Of a stretch of DNA of 64,000 nucleotides, positions 51,561 to 64,000 are shown in pieces; positions within the stretch are counted from its first letter, which is position 1; every line of letters begins with the position of its first letter. This DNA comes from Cyclaneusma minus. Lineage: Eukaryota > Ascomycota > Leotiomycetes > Marthamycetales > Marthamycetaceae. Under the pieces are notes generated by a model. It did not search any database. It saw only the letters and a list, made by a program, of their open reading frames with translations, and was not told the DNA's origin. Both the position numbers and the translations under genes were made by a program. The stretch spans positions 806,001 through 870,000 of the forward strand of contig JAKZHN010000013.1 in assembly GCA_037179335.1 (NCBI GenBank). The letters run 5' to 3'.

Positions 51561-54500
51561 CTTTACAGTCTACCAATCCAGTCCCGATCACTACCTTTTG
51601 CAAACTCCCCGTGACCCTTCGCGCCGCCATTGGCACCAAGTGACCAGCAGCCTCACGTTGAAGAATCCCGTACTCATCGTCCCAGCCATTCCCGGAGCTT
51701 TGGTTCCCCATTCTCCCCTCACTCGCTTCGGGGTCCAGAGGCATTTCACTCGACCAGCTTGCCCGGTCTTGTGACCGCGCAGTTCAAGCAGCCGACCGGC
51801 ATCAGAGGGTCGAGTGGTCACCTTGACTGCACTACCATCCGCCGCACCGGGACCAAGGAGAGCGTCCACAAGGGTGGAGCTCGAGGTCCGTCTTCGGAAT
51901 GGCGCCGAAGCACCCCCGAACTACTGTTTCGAAAAAGAAAACTGTTGACTGTTGAGATGAGGGGAGCTGCTGTGCGACCGGGACAGCTAAGATGAGACAG
52001 ATTGACTGGCAGTTCCACGGGGATGATAAAGATCGCGATAGAAAGAACGTGGAGAACGCGCTTTTTCAAAACGATTCGTGCTGTGATTTGCGAGTTGAGT
52101 GACTGTGAGTTGGCAAAACGGCCTCGACAATCGGGCCGCAAACTGGTGTGTTTGTGGAAGCTCATGTGAGGTGAAGAGTTACCACTTGGAGCTCGATGGA
52201 GATACCACTACTTGCTGGCCTGCATGGTTCCTGTTCGAACCCCCTGTTACACAACCCAGGCACAAAACACCATCACTCCCGCCACCCTCACCTTCCGTGT
52301 GTACGACACAGTAGTACTGAACTCGAGACTCACTTGATCCCGCCTACTAACGTCGGCTCTCGGGTATATGCATCCAGCTCCCTGGAATCCTCTTTGTGTA
52401 CGAAGTACTAGTATGTACACTTGTCAATACTGCTTCATAGACACGACGGTGGCGTGAAAGTCATGCGTGAGATAGATTGACCCAGGCTCGCCAGAGTTCT
52501 CGAACGGCGGGACTTGTAGGCCTTCCTGATAGTTGGTGACACGAAATCAAAGACAATCTTAAGAAATCACGTTCGACTGGTCAGACTGTGTCTGGAGAGG
52601 AAGTATCCATGTATCGATGTGTGACACGACGTGGCCCCGGCTTCCCGGTTGAAGATGTTGGTGTAACTGTTGTACAGAAACGATGACAGCAGCAAGCTGG
52701 GAGAAGCAGAGGTGATGTTCGTTCGTGTGGGGACTGCGTGGAATCTAGACTCGAGTGTGGTCCAGCACTACTGGATTTTTATACATGGTGGAGGTTGTTG
52801 TCGTACCACTCGTCTACCCAAAGACCTGAACTGGCTGTTGTGCCTCATTTGGGTGCTTGCATGGGAGGTGATGTTGTGTATTCTAGGGATCGGCCCCTGT
52901 TCGCTGGAATAATAACAGTGATGCAGTCCGATATGAGAAAGGACTGCGACGGGCGATCTGGGTTTGCTCTCTCGTAGCGCTTGCTAGAGTTCTAGGCCCT
53001 TTGCATAGAATGATGTAGACGTCCCTACCTGAAAGCCACAGATGGTGAAAGAAGAGCCAAAGCCCTGATAGAAGAAGTGATGTTGAGATACCTTATAATT
53101 GAGGTCAGAAGACAGGACCTTCTTAAAGACTGTTGGGAAAGCTTTCTCGTCACTGGACCAAGGCATTTCCAATTTTCCAAGATGGTATCACGAACTGCCA
53201 GCTTCATCTCGACTGCAACGCTCTGATGCTCGCACGGCATACGGCAAGAGCTACCCTGGTGGCCCCTTTCACGACTTCCGTGTGGCCCTCATACTCGAAC
53301 TGCAGGATCTCCGGGTAATGGCTGCGAGCTCCCGGGGTCACTTGTCACTGCGAATAGAGTAAGGAGGTACATGGTCCTCGCGGCACCAAGACAACCATCC
53401 AAATCGTGTGTGTCAAAGTCCACGAAGTGCAACGTGACATGAACTTCGGTACAAGGATGAATCCAACACTTTCGTACCCAGCCTAAGTTGGACAAACGAC
53501 GGGAAGCGACGAGTTTTGCAGCGAGAATCCATTCGCTTCCAGGATCTACAGAGGGAGAGACACGGTTGACTTGCCGCCCCGAAGCCAGGAGTGGTACAAG
53601 AGACGATTGGTCGGGACCTGAAATACGGCCCGTTGTTCGGCATGTAGGAGCAGTTGGCGGAGCAAAGGACTTTGCTGAAAAGGGGGATGGTCGAGTTGGC
53701 CGGGGAGAAAGGCGTGACGCTCCACTGAGGGTGTGACAGGTGGGCGGCGATCGGTTGGTCGGTGATGGGATTCATGGCTGAGCGGCAAGGCGAGTGGACG
53801 AGTCTCAGTTCACACATGCCCCGGAGCTCGAGCACACATTCCATGCCAGCTCTGTGTCACCGAGGAGTTGATGGGAGAGGTCAGCAATAATTTGGCGGAG
53901 GACTCGACAGTTGGCCCGAGCGCATGGCTAGTCCCACTAGTGCCGATACGGTACAGTAATTCTCTACGGTTTTCCTCTCTCAGTCAAGCTTCGTCTCTCC
54001 AGCGACAACTGACCACACTGACATCAATTTGGGGCATTTTTGTTGACACTGACAGCCACGGCACATGGCCACCAAATTATCAGCAGCATCAGATTACAGC
54101 GGAGACGCCATCCCTGCCACTCCCTCGTGCTCACCTAACATATTCCCGAGCCACACCACCACCAAGGCGCGCGCGTGGGATGTGGAGAACCGACAGCTCA
54201 CAGATCTACAAGGAGCTTGCGAGCGAGTTGGCTCTTGATCAGAGCTTCAGCTGAGATCAACTCGCAGTCTGGGATCCGGGCGCAAGCACCCCACGGCCCA
54301 CGAAGACGAGCGTGGAGGGCGTGCATCACAGGCGCTTTGGCGCGATCCGCAGCCCTCCAAAAGGACTGCAGCAAAAAGGTGTGCTAGATGCAGCCAGGGC
54401 TCATCTGCATGTCGCAAGACTGGGATTTAGATTAACTGCCAGATTCAGCACACGCCTTGATGCATCCACTGGACCCCCACACGTGATCCGACAGCCAGCC

Positions 54501-57500
54501 ACTTTCTCGCTACCTACAGCCACCAGGGCGATGATAATGGACGCCTGTTATACCCGCAAACGACAGGACGATCGAGCCTCGCGGGAACCCAACGGGATTG
54601 AGTCCGCCATGGCGTCTGCGGCTGCTGAGAGGGCGAAGCCAGGCCGTCCCGCCTCCGGCTCAGCCAACACGGCTTGAAGGATTGCGTCTTGGAGCAGGTC
54701 ACACCCGTCGGATGGGGTCCAAGCCTCAGACTCGCCTGCCCGGGATTCATTGAGTGTGTGAAGGCCTCTCTTCAATATGATTCGTTGCCGCCCTCCTCGT
54801 TCCCAGGCTGTGGTAGCCGCCTACTCCATCCTTCAGGCTTAGTTCGCCTGGCAAAGACACCAGCGGTTGCTCTGCACTCCAGTGCGAGATCTTTTCGCGG
54901 TACTAACTTCGATGCAACTTGAAGTTCGGCATAGCAAAGCTTCGCAACTCGGACCCGCCGATCCGGGGAGATATCCTGGTTTCTGGTTTCATAGCTCAAA
55001 GTTCTATGACCCAGAAATTTGGAATCATAGCTCGACGTTTTATGATCCACCGGCACCGAAACCTGTTCTGAGGTCGAGGCTCGAACTATCTTCCCAGGAG
55101 ACCAGCTCAAAGAATCTGATTATCTCTGAAGGTATCCAGATGATCGATGTACCTGGGACTCTTCACTTTACTATCGATTGGCTAACCTGCTTTCGTGGCC
55201 ACTGACTAGAGGCAGCCTTCTAGGAGTATACGAGAATGTTTCACTCAGTCCATAGGCATGTGGTAGTACATCGTACGTCAACCATGTGCTTGACACGCAA
55301 ATGTGGCGTCCGCCATTACTGCGTTATACACCTCATTCGTCAAACTTTGAACGGGAAGGATTCGAAGGCGTGGCGACATATGCAGCCATTTCGTCTGCCA
55401 TCGATCCAACCATTTTTGATACCGCGATTCCGAATACCTGCATGATATACTTGCATCACTCGGACGCCTTGATTCTACCAATCCTTTACGAATACATAGC
55501 TCTAGTCGGGCTTTTCATGATTGAACCACCACTCCTCCAGCGTCGGACACATGCCAACAGCGTGGTACTTTAACGTGGTATTGGCGACTCCCACCGGATG
55601 AGATTATCTCCGCCTCCCACTGTCAAAAACCCCAGATATGAGCGAATCTATCCGCGGCCGCCGGTCACCACTTCGGGGTCTGCAGGGCATCCTAAAGCTC
55701 TCACATACGGTATTGCATTCGGCCCTCATCCTCCGCACTGATATCTGTCTCCAGTAAGATACGAGCTTCGCTCGCCAACGGGCAAGCCGCTGGCAGCGCG
55801 AAGCGGCAGTTAAAGCTGGATTCTTGGTTTTAAATAAAAGGCCTTTTAATTTGTGGTAGCTGGTTTAGCTTTTGTATTATTCAAACATCAAAATATTTTT
55901 AAAGTATTTTTTATATATCGGGGGGCCAGCCCCCCGCACCCCCCAATAGCCTCCGGCGGTTTTTTCGGAATGCGGAAAAACCATTTCGCCTGCCATTCTC
56001 GCAATATCTTTGAGGCAATTTTTCAGCCAACCAATTCGCTCGCACAGACAAAAATCGCCGATTTTAACCCTCTTCGCGCGCACTCAATATTGCGAATTAT
56101 AAAAAACTAATTACATGTTTAAAAAGAGCTGGATTAAAACAAATAGGTGACGCTGCACTGGCAAAATTGGTAGCGTTGGGTGGTGGTTAGTTTGTACGGT
56201 TTATATATATTCAGGACAGGACCTCGTTTTCCCCTCCCTCCTGTGACTGGGACTCCAGACAGCCAGCGTGAGTCCAAAGCTTTGAAAGAGACCCTGATCG
56301 GCGCTCCACAAGCCCACGGTTCTTTTCCTGTGACTGGGATCCGTTGTGCCTCGTTGTCGTCAAACTCAACGGATCATGAGTATGCGGGGAGTCGTGAGGC
56401 TTAACGCTTCGAGCGCCTAGCGCCATCAACCGTTTTAGCAACACGATTATTGCTTTTTTGAAACCACATTGAACCATGGTACCCCGCGAAAGGATACCCT
56501 AATGGATAAGGATTCAGCCCCCAAGGACTACTCTAGAGTACATCACAAAAACAGAAATGTACTCAAAATAGTAGTCACGATCTCTCTCCCGCCGATCTCT
56601 CAGCTCCAGTATCGTCAGCTCATCACCAATTTACGGTAAAGGTGTTAGTTTACTCAGTTTACTAACAATCCAGACCTTCAACTTCGTGCGAGTCGTATCC
56701 CGGAAAAAGAGAGTCCTGTGGGCTCGCTCTTTGCTTTTCCAAAATAGATTCATGCATCACCGCGTGGAGCTGCCCGGGGCCCCAGAAAACTTATCGTCTA
56801 CACATATGTATCGAGGGGATCCATGTCGTCACCTTGCGGCGCGACGCCAGGCCGAACAACTGCCACTACTCTACCAGGAAAAACGAGGAGCTCGGGGCCA
56901 GGAACACCCATCACCCATGTCAATGTTTGACTACTGCAGCGACCCCAAAAGTCAGACCGTTCCCATGGGACGTTTAGCACGGTTTACTGATCACAGAATT
57001 CAGACATGACTGGAGCAATTATCCATGTGTGCACGAACTTTTGCTTCTCGGCACTGCTCAGGCAACGAAGAAGGTGAAGGGAAGTTGAACGCAACTTCAA
57101 TGCATGTACCGTGCTATCTAGCGACACATCTACGCCTTGGGAAGAATCAATTTGGTCAACTTATCGCTACGAGTTGACTCCCGACTCCCGGATTGTCGCA
57201 AGTTCCACAAAATCGATCGCAGGATTCCTGGGGATGTGTCGTGATCCTATCCGGTGGATTTGATACGCACCATCTACCGAGACATGGCTGATGACCTAAC
57301 GGTAGATATGTACGTGCCTAGGAAACACCTCGTTGCTGTACGGCAACTGGAATCCCATTTGTTGAAATCAATCCTCGTGCTGAGGTTCCTGGGGGCTGGA
57401 AGTGCTGCAAGTCAGCAGACGCCAAAGCATGAAATCGCCTAAGCAGGCTAAGCGCGCAGCCCTTAGCCGCAGGCGTCAAACTATGTTGGGTTGATACGGC

Positions 57501-60500
57501 TTCCCAGAGAACCCGGCTCTTTGGGACCAACAACTTGACGAATGGCTGATGGTGCTGTCATTATTAACCTTTCACAATTCTTCCAAAGGCATGGAAGAAA
57601 CAAGGTTACCAGTCCAAGGCGATAAAACCTTTACCAATATACACCCACCCCAGGTCCCAAATTCGACCGGCATGCATTTCAGCGCCAGAAATAGACTGAT
57701 TGGAGCGCTTGACGGAAGCACATGTGCGCCAAACTCTATCGGCAAGTCGATGATTTATCAAAGCTGATGCCGCACGGAGGGAAACATGAACCTCCAACTC
57801 GAAAGGCCCGGCCAGGGCCTTTAGCCTTACTACAGGGCTATTATTGCAAGATCGACGTCCAGCCCGGCGGCAACGTTAAGCTTCAAAGTCAACGGTCAAA
57901 CCCATGGAAATGCATATGCCAATTATAGACATCTTAGATCGAGGCCAAAGATCAGAGATGCAGTCGTTGCTGCATCGGCCACCCCCGCTATATTTACGAA
58001 GTTATCAGATTCAGTTCAGATCCAGAGAGCTCGATTGGATGATCTGGTCCCACATCCGGAAGCTGAGCTGGCCTTGAAGTCGTTGATATTTTGGACGAAG
58101 CGAAAGAAACGCGTGGTTACTCTAGTAATCGATAGATTGTCACCACGGTTTCGACAAATGCGGCTCCCGAGTTCCCACAAAGCGCGCGAAAAAACGAGCT
58201 TTTCACGACCACATCACCATATGCACCCAGCCACGACTCGAATCCCAGCGACTGCAAAGTTTTGGGCCACGCTCTCGCTCCTCGCGCGGCTGAAGGTTCC
58301 AGCCCCCAGCGTGAATGCAGCAGGTTTCGAGGGGGCCGATCTATGTGGTCTGGTGAAGTGGGTCTCGTCCGATCCTCCGCTTCGGCTCTCCACACCAAGC
58401 TTCTGTGCAGGTGCAGCTCGGACCGTCGGACGTGAATCGGAGAGTCCTTAGCCAGGCACACATTTTCTGGGCGGGGCAGGGAAAGGATTTCATCCTGGCC
58501 ACTCGGATCGACAGCCCTGATGATGGGCTGAACCCTATGTCGACCCTTCGCGCAGCGTGGTAAGCACGGCATTGATGATTGCCAACAACGTTGGATTTTG
58601 TCGGCGCCTTACCACGTGCGGGCCAGCGCGATGCGACGGAGTGTGTCAATCACCAACAAGCAGCATCGATGCGGCATCGATCAACAGCGCGCGCATGTTA
58701 GTCGACGGACCGTCCGCTGGTGGCGCACTGCGAGTACACTAGGTGGCCTTCGCGGACTCGAGGCAGCTCGTGGCACTGAAGGACACAATCCACGCCGATG
58801 CTGTGCTGTAACGGGTTACATACAGCGAAATAGCGCTGGGAACAGGCACTGTTTTGGGCCTTTGTCTACACGTACGCATATGTGTCGACATCGGGGGTTT
58901 TTGGGGGCCTCATGCCAGCTTCCCTTTACATAACCCCCGTTCAGGTCAGCTTGCTGGCCCCTGCACAGCAGCATCTCATTGACGGCTACCTAGCGTTGAC
59001 TGCATGCCGGGGCTAGGCCGTTGCGGGTTCAATCTGCTTATTCGGGAGCGTGCTGGTTCTCTTGCATCCCTGTCAGAGAGGCTGCTTCGCTCCGTTCCTT
59101 GCATCCTTGTCATCACGCTGTTTTGCCCCTAGCGCACCGTCTTTGAACCACACCCGTGCATGCGGAACCGGTCGAAGTGCCAAGCCTTACGGCGTGCAGG
59201 TGAATCGAGAACATAAGCTGCGAGGCGAAATTGGGGGAGCTGGAGTGAGCTGGGAGACGAGGGCGACGTTGCTTGTGCAGCCGGGCGATGATGACCAGGA
59301 AATGCCAAACTTCGGATGGATGCGATATGGACTTCTATCATGCTGCACGACTGCTGGTGTCGGCGTGTCGAGAGGGAGACTGAGAGAGCCTCGCTGCCAG
59401 ACCCGTTCTAGGACAGGTTTGGAGCGCTACCGTAGAGGGCTCGCTACTCTAGCTGGGCATATCGGGACTCGGTGACCTTCAAGAGGCTCTCTGAGGCTTC
59501 CCAGCGAAGTACCGGAAATCGTGATCGTACGGTTGCACTAACATGTCGCAGGAACATGAGAAGACCGGCCGGCTCATGACGCAAAAGAAGCGGCAGGATT
59601 CGCGGGATGAGCTGTGCGAAAAGGCTAAAGCATGTTTTTTCGATATTTGCCCACGAGATGGACGTAGAGTGATGACTAGAGCTTTTTGCCTTGGTATTGC
59701 CTACATTCGCTTTTGGGAGTACAGTCAGTGTCATTACGGCGATGGCGAGAATGGGTACCCTCGCGGTGACAATTCTTGTGCGCGATATTCTTGATTCTTC
59801 GACAAACCCCCCAGTTACTCGGAATATTCAGTATCCTCAATTATTAGAATATCCGGTGCTCCTGACTTACACGTATGGTCGATGATGATTTTCCCTTGCT
59901 TATGCGGCTGTCTAGGTAATCTGCCCGGTGGGCTCCTAAGCACCAGGAGAGGCACGACGTTCGACGACTTTGTCAACTCTGGGTGCCAAGCAGCAGCGAC
60001 TCCTGGCTCTGGCTTTCTTGTGCACCAGTTCGCTGCGGGTTCATTTGGATATAATGGCTTAAGGGATGTCGCAGGACACTGCCACCTCGCGTTGATGCGC
60101 ATGCAGTTGTTGTATCAAGTTTCCTGGACAGGTACATGTACATGTACCCGCGGGAGAATAGCAGTGACCAGAATGCGCTGCCGAGTACTGCTGGTACATG
60201 CTGCCCAGCTGCGCAGTTCCCCGGCCTGTCTCGACGCCGACTCAGACTCGGGCTGCGACTGTTTCTGGCAGCCAACGGTGGCTAGCTGCTATTGTCGCTG
60301 CTATTGTACCGACTATTTCTGACAATGGACATGAGCGGGTGTTGACGCGGAGAGTCTGGTGATTGAGGAGCGCACATCGTGACATAATCCATCCTATTCG
60401 TCGCTCCATCAGTGTCAGTGGTGGTGTGTTGCGGCCTGTCTCTTCCAGACTCGTGGCTGCCCGGCCGGTGCTCTTGGCTGCGGCCCATCTCTCGGCAGGC

Positions 60501-61031
60501 CCCCAGGCGGCTTCTCCTGCCACGCTTAAGCTTGGGTAATACGACTAAGTTAGTGCAGGGCTCTCTCGTGGTGGCTGCTCCACTCCCAAAATGCTACCTT
60601 GGGAATAGGCTACTCAAGCGCCGTTCAAAGACCCCCCCGCCCGACTGCCCACGCTCCCACGTTCCCACGTCCACCACCAGCCCGGCCAAAACCTTGCGCC
60701 TCCCACCAAACCCACGCTCTCTCCCACACCACCAGCGACTGTCCATATGCCCAGCTACCACCAAACCCCACCACCACCACCATAGTCTCTCGTTCACCGC
60801 TGCCAGACAAAGCTGGACACCGGCTACTGCTGACCCAACATACTCGTGCCGAACACAATTCCATTGTGGCTTGTAGAGGGCTCGAGGACGACGAGTGGCA
60901 GGCACGAGGGTGTAAGCTCAGGCACGCTGAATAACTGCCTTTTGCTACCACCACTCAACCCACCCTTCACGAACCAACTCTTTCCAATTAGAGATCTCTC
61001 TGTCCAGTCGTTTCACCCCTTCCCGCCCATC
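51561..61031. other. Gene desert, 9.5 kb
   Basis: Many short frames on both strands but none with domain content, consistent codon pattern or splice continuity that I can defend. Local features: a 38-bp imperfect direct repeat (TCATAGCTC-A-AGTTCTATGA and TCATAGCTCGACGTTTTATGA, 54989-55045), a compositionally odd AT-rich island (55800-56130), repeated TCCTGTGACTGGGA (56239, 56327) and a CA-rich stretch at 60650-60790 upstream of the bHLH gene. It may be decayed repeats or lost genes. Confidence 0.45.
55800..56130. other. AT-rich island with a G/C hairpin
   Basis: T/A-rich sequence (TTTTAAAGTATTTTTTATAT and TATAAAAAACTAATTACATG) encloses GGGGGGCCAGCCCCCCGC followed by ACCCCCC. The G6-CCAG-C6 hairpin and the base composition differ sharply from both flanks. 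'AGCTGGATT' occurs on both edges (55812, 56128) in direct orientation, like an insertion footprint. Confidence 0.4.
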
Positions 61032-62781
61032 ATGGAACGCTTCTCCCGCGCCAGCGATGCGCAGCCTCCTGCCGGTCTCGCCAACGTCCTCAATCCCACC
61101 GACGAGCAGCGAGACTCGGCTTACTATTCTAGCAACGGCGATGCGAGCAAGCGTAAGACCTGCCGTCTCTTCACCACTCGGCCCTCCCTCGAGCAAGAGC
61201 TAATAGTTACTGTAGATACTTCCACCGCCTCTTGCAACGGCCAGAATGTGTTCACTCCCCCAGGTTCACACTACGGCTCTTCGTCCGCCGATAAGACTCC
61301 TTCCCCCATCGCTACCTCGACCTTACAGCCCCAGGTGATCTCGCCGGGCACAGCTGGCATGTCTGTCGCATCTTTAGTCTCTCCCACGACGCCCTCGACC
61401 CTCGATCAGAGCATGTTGAACAAGTTGGATGCGCGCCCAGGCTACGGGTCTGGCCAAGGTCTGCCAAGCTTAGGTCCCAATGGGGAGCCATTGTCTCGCA
61501 GAGAGAGTACGGACAGCCGTCTCAATCATTCGTTGGGAGAGATGAGGCTCGCATCGTCCCCTTATGCGAGCGCAAACCAGTCGACCACTTCGATCCAGAG
61601 CAGTCTGCAGCAGCAGAGGAACCCGGGAAATGCGCCTGCACCTGAGCGCCTTTCAGCCACCCGCTACTCGAACGGCGGCTACTCGAATGGTTACCAGCCT
61701 AACCAGCAACGGTTCGCTGTGGACGCGCAGAGGCAAGCACGAACAGCTCCCGCAATTACTGGCCCAGCTGCTGGGTCTGTTGCCCATGCTGCTGAGCCCA
61801 CGAAGGGTCAAGCTTGGGCTTTCCCTGATGAGCCCATTCAGCGAATGCCGTCGTCGGGGACTAGGAGTACTGAGAACATGAGCCTCAACAACCAGTCTTC
61901 GTTCTTAGACTCTCGGCGAAGCAGTCTGGCCGAATCACTTGCCAGCAGCCAATACACAACAGAATCTCGCCTCCCTCCTGGCCAAAGGAGACTCGAAGAT
62001 GGCATGCCATCCGACTTCCAGCGCCTGTCACGAGCGTCGTCAGAGTTCCAGAACACCCACCACCACCACTCGCTCCAGCACAAGCAAGTTGGCGATCTGC
62101 GTGGTGAAGACACTGGCTCCCCTGGCAGCACTGGCACTTACAGCCGTACCCCCGAGCTCCGAGTCAGCCACAAGTTGGCAGAACGCAAGCGTCGTACCGA
62201 GATGAAGGATCTATTTGAGCAACTCCGTGACCTGATGCCACAAGAACGCGGTAACAAAGCCAGCAAATGGGAGATTCTCAGTCGAGGTAATTATACGTCC
62301 ATCAAATATACATCGTCCACTGTTGTACTGCTTTCGTAAACTTAGCCTAACGCGTGTATTCTTAGCAATCACCGAACACCACCGCCAAGATGACTACATC
62401 AAAGCGCTGCAAGAGCAGTGCCAACGCGTTAATGAAGAGCTGCATTTTGCGAAACAAGAATCGAATATGCTGAGACAGGAAAATCGACAGTTGAGAGCTG
62501 ATCTCTCGGGACACTCTGGTGCACCGGGCGCTATCCATACTCAACCAGCGCCGCCGTTGCACCACCTTAATGCTCCTCCACCCCTGCCGCAAGCTGCTAA
62601 TGGTCCTGTGGCGCCAGTGGATCCGTATGCGAATGATCCGTATGCTAGACGACCGGTGGAAAACCGAAACGAACTTCCCCCGCTCCGATCGATGCAACAG
62701 GCTCAGCCTGAGTCGATGACTGGCGTGCAGTATCAGCATGAGCCGTCGAGAGTCAATGGCTTTCATGGTGACAGGTTCTAG
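61032..62781 (+). CDS. bHLH transcription factor (535 aa)
   Basis: Exons 61032-61152, 61216-62286 and 62366-62781. The 63-bp first intron (GTAAGA...GCTAATAG...TGTAG) is a multiple of three and stop-free, so the unspliced frame is also open; its splice signals are good. The second intron (79 bp, GTAATT...TTCTTAG) splits the HLH region. Residues 1-360 are Ser/Gln/Pro-rich and disordered. The bHLH domain is RVSHKLAERKRRTEMKDLF, then LRDLMPQERGNKASKWEILS and, after the intron, AITEHHRQDDYIKALQEQC, running into a leucine-zipper-like coil (NEELHFAKQESNMLRQENRQL). His, Glu and Arg of the basic region are in the positions that read CACGTG. It acts in the nucleus as a dimer. Targets are unknown; two E-box arrays lie in the same window. 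Confidence 0.92.
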
Positions 62782-64000
62782 GAAGTCGGCGGACACGATT
62801 GATGTCGTGAGATGTTTGTCGGTATGTCTGATGACATTGACATGAGTTCGATGAACTTGGCTTTCGCAAAGACTCTTCGATATCCCCTTGGACCTCGACA
62901 ACCGCGGTCGCCTACACCATCTATCCTTCACGGCATCGGATTCCATTTCTCCTTCTAAAATCAACAACCCCTTCTTCGCCTTCCATCTTGCCCGCCGATT
63001 CCGCGCGAATCCACGGAACCCCTTCAATACAACATGTTCGGCTAGAAACCATCAATTCCCCTTCGCTCCTACCGGATGCAATTTTTCTCTGTCCCACGGC
63101 TGCATGTTATAAGATTGGTTGTATTCAAAGGATTCATCATCGGCGCCCGCGCAGTGCATTTGCAAATGCACCAACTAAAAAAAACCCCGGCTCGCTTTTT
63201 TTTCCCAAGAGTTTGATTTTTTTTCTGGGTGTTTTATACCACAATGGGATGGATAATGGAAATCCCTGGGACAATTACGGAAATGGATCAAGGCGCTCTT
63301 CTCTGACTCTCTGACACTCCTCCGATTCTTAATATATACCCGCATGCTTTGCAAAAAATGCTTTGCAAGAAAAGAGAAGAGCTGGGTTACTGATAACCGG
63401 CGCTTCTTATACAACCTTTACAACTGGAATTCTTTTTTCTGAGACACTTGGGGTTGTGCTTGGAGAGGGGCGAATTCACTACAGGCGCCTGTTCGCGGGC
63501 TTACACTTCTGGTCTGGCTGATTAGTCCTTTTCTTTGAGGCTTTGGCTTGCTTGGCTTCTTCTTTTTCTGTGGGTTGTGCTTTTTGGAATTGGTTTGGGC
63601 TGGTTTGGGAAGTCATTGTGGTTGTGTGTTGTCACGTGGGAATGAAGTTGCTTGGAATAGGAGGAGGCTGGAGACAGGATTACGTGCTGCTTGCGCGCGC
63701 TGGATACAGGCTTGGAAGAAGAGGTATCTGGAGGTGGCTGGTGAAATTTCAGGGGCTGCGTTCCTGCGGATGTGGACCGATCGGGAAGGCGAGCAGTTGA
63801 AGGGTGAAAGGCGACAACACGCAGGGGGTTCGTCTCGTGTATGTTGTTGAGAGAGCTTTAGCATAGGAAGAAGCAGCTTCGAAAGCAGTCAAAGCACGGT
63901 TCTCCGAGGGATTCTTGGATTGCATTTGATCTGGTGTGCTGCGTGTGTTGGTGTGAAAGTGAAGGCGAGTGTCAATGATCGGGTTTCTGGAAATAGCATC
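62782..64000. other. bHLH 3' flank and right edge
   Basis: No gene supported. Holds T-runs (63200-63225), a doubled ATGCTTTGCAA (63342-63370) and one CACGTG near 63633. Confidence 0.5.

Noticed and set aside
58035..58451. 138-codon frame in the desert
   Set aside because: No domain, ambiguous codon pattern and an equally long frame on the opposite strand.
59543..59794. 83-codon plus-strand frame starting with a good ATG
   Set aside because: Charged N-terminal helix only; no family, promoter or splice evidence, and a competing antisense frame.

Overview
The window reads as nuclear DNA of a filamentous ascomycete (Pezizomycotina). The evidence is short introns (about 49-64 bp) with GTRAGT/GTANGT donors and CTRAC-like branch sites, fungus-restricted families (Zn(II)2Cys6 regulator, HET-domain protein, DUF3632, NACHT-type and AAA relics), and a housekeeping set with fungal architecture (MCM3, LSm2, carnitine acetyltransferase with a PTS1). 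The class cannot be fixed from sequence alone. Most exon boundaries were placed by hand from splice signals and reading-frame continuity.

Layout. 1-844: 5' part of a Zn-cluster regulator running off the left edge. 845-2549: non-coding, with a 275-bp MITE-like element. 2550-3242: coiled-coil protein. 3.2-9.7 kb: repeat-rich accessory block holding one intact HET gene between inverted minisatellite arms. 9.8-22.1 kb: mixed block of intact genes (628-codon basic protein, Mpv17-type membrane protein) and visibly broken ones (malate-type transporter, protein kinase with a stop in its activation loop, LRR-like protein with a decayed 3' end, truncated NACHT and AAA NTPases). 22.5-25.0 kb: DUF3632 and M24 genes, divergent. 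25.1-28.7 kb: Array A, seven CACGTG/TATA modules without a convincing gene. 28.8-33.2 kb: FAD monooxygenase and LSm2. 34.1-35.1 kb: Array C, three 0.34-kb tandem repeats. 35.7-46.3 kb: MCM3, secretory-lipase-like hydrolase, carnitine acetyltransferase and a DJ-1/Hsp31-type protein. 47.0-51.6 kb: Array B, seven units of about 0.62 kb, each with two divergent TATA boxes around an E-box. 51.6-61.0 kb: gene desert. 61.0-62.8 kb: bHLH regulator.

The strongest unexplained signal is Array B, with the looser Array A. Gene-sized tandem units conserve the layout of a bidirectional core promoter (minus-strand TATA, CACGTG, ACGTCATT, plus-strand TATA, and conserved bases just downstream of both TATA boxes) but no conserved protein. 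The bHLH gene in the same window has the His-Glu-Arg basic region expected to bind CACGTG; a regulatory link is only an inference. A second theme is decay: at least four accessory genes carry stops, frameshifts or deletions, while housekeeping genes a few kb away are intact. The carnitine acetyltransferase gene has a clear dual-targeting design: an upstream presequence exon, an internal ATG and a C-terminal AKL.
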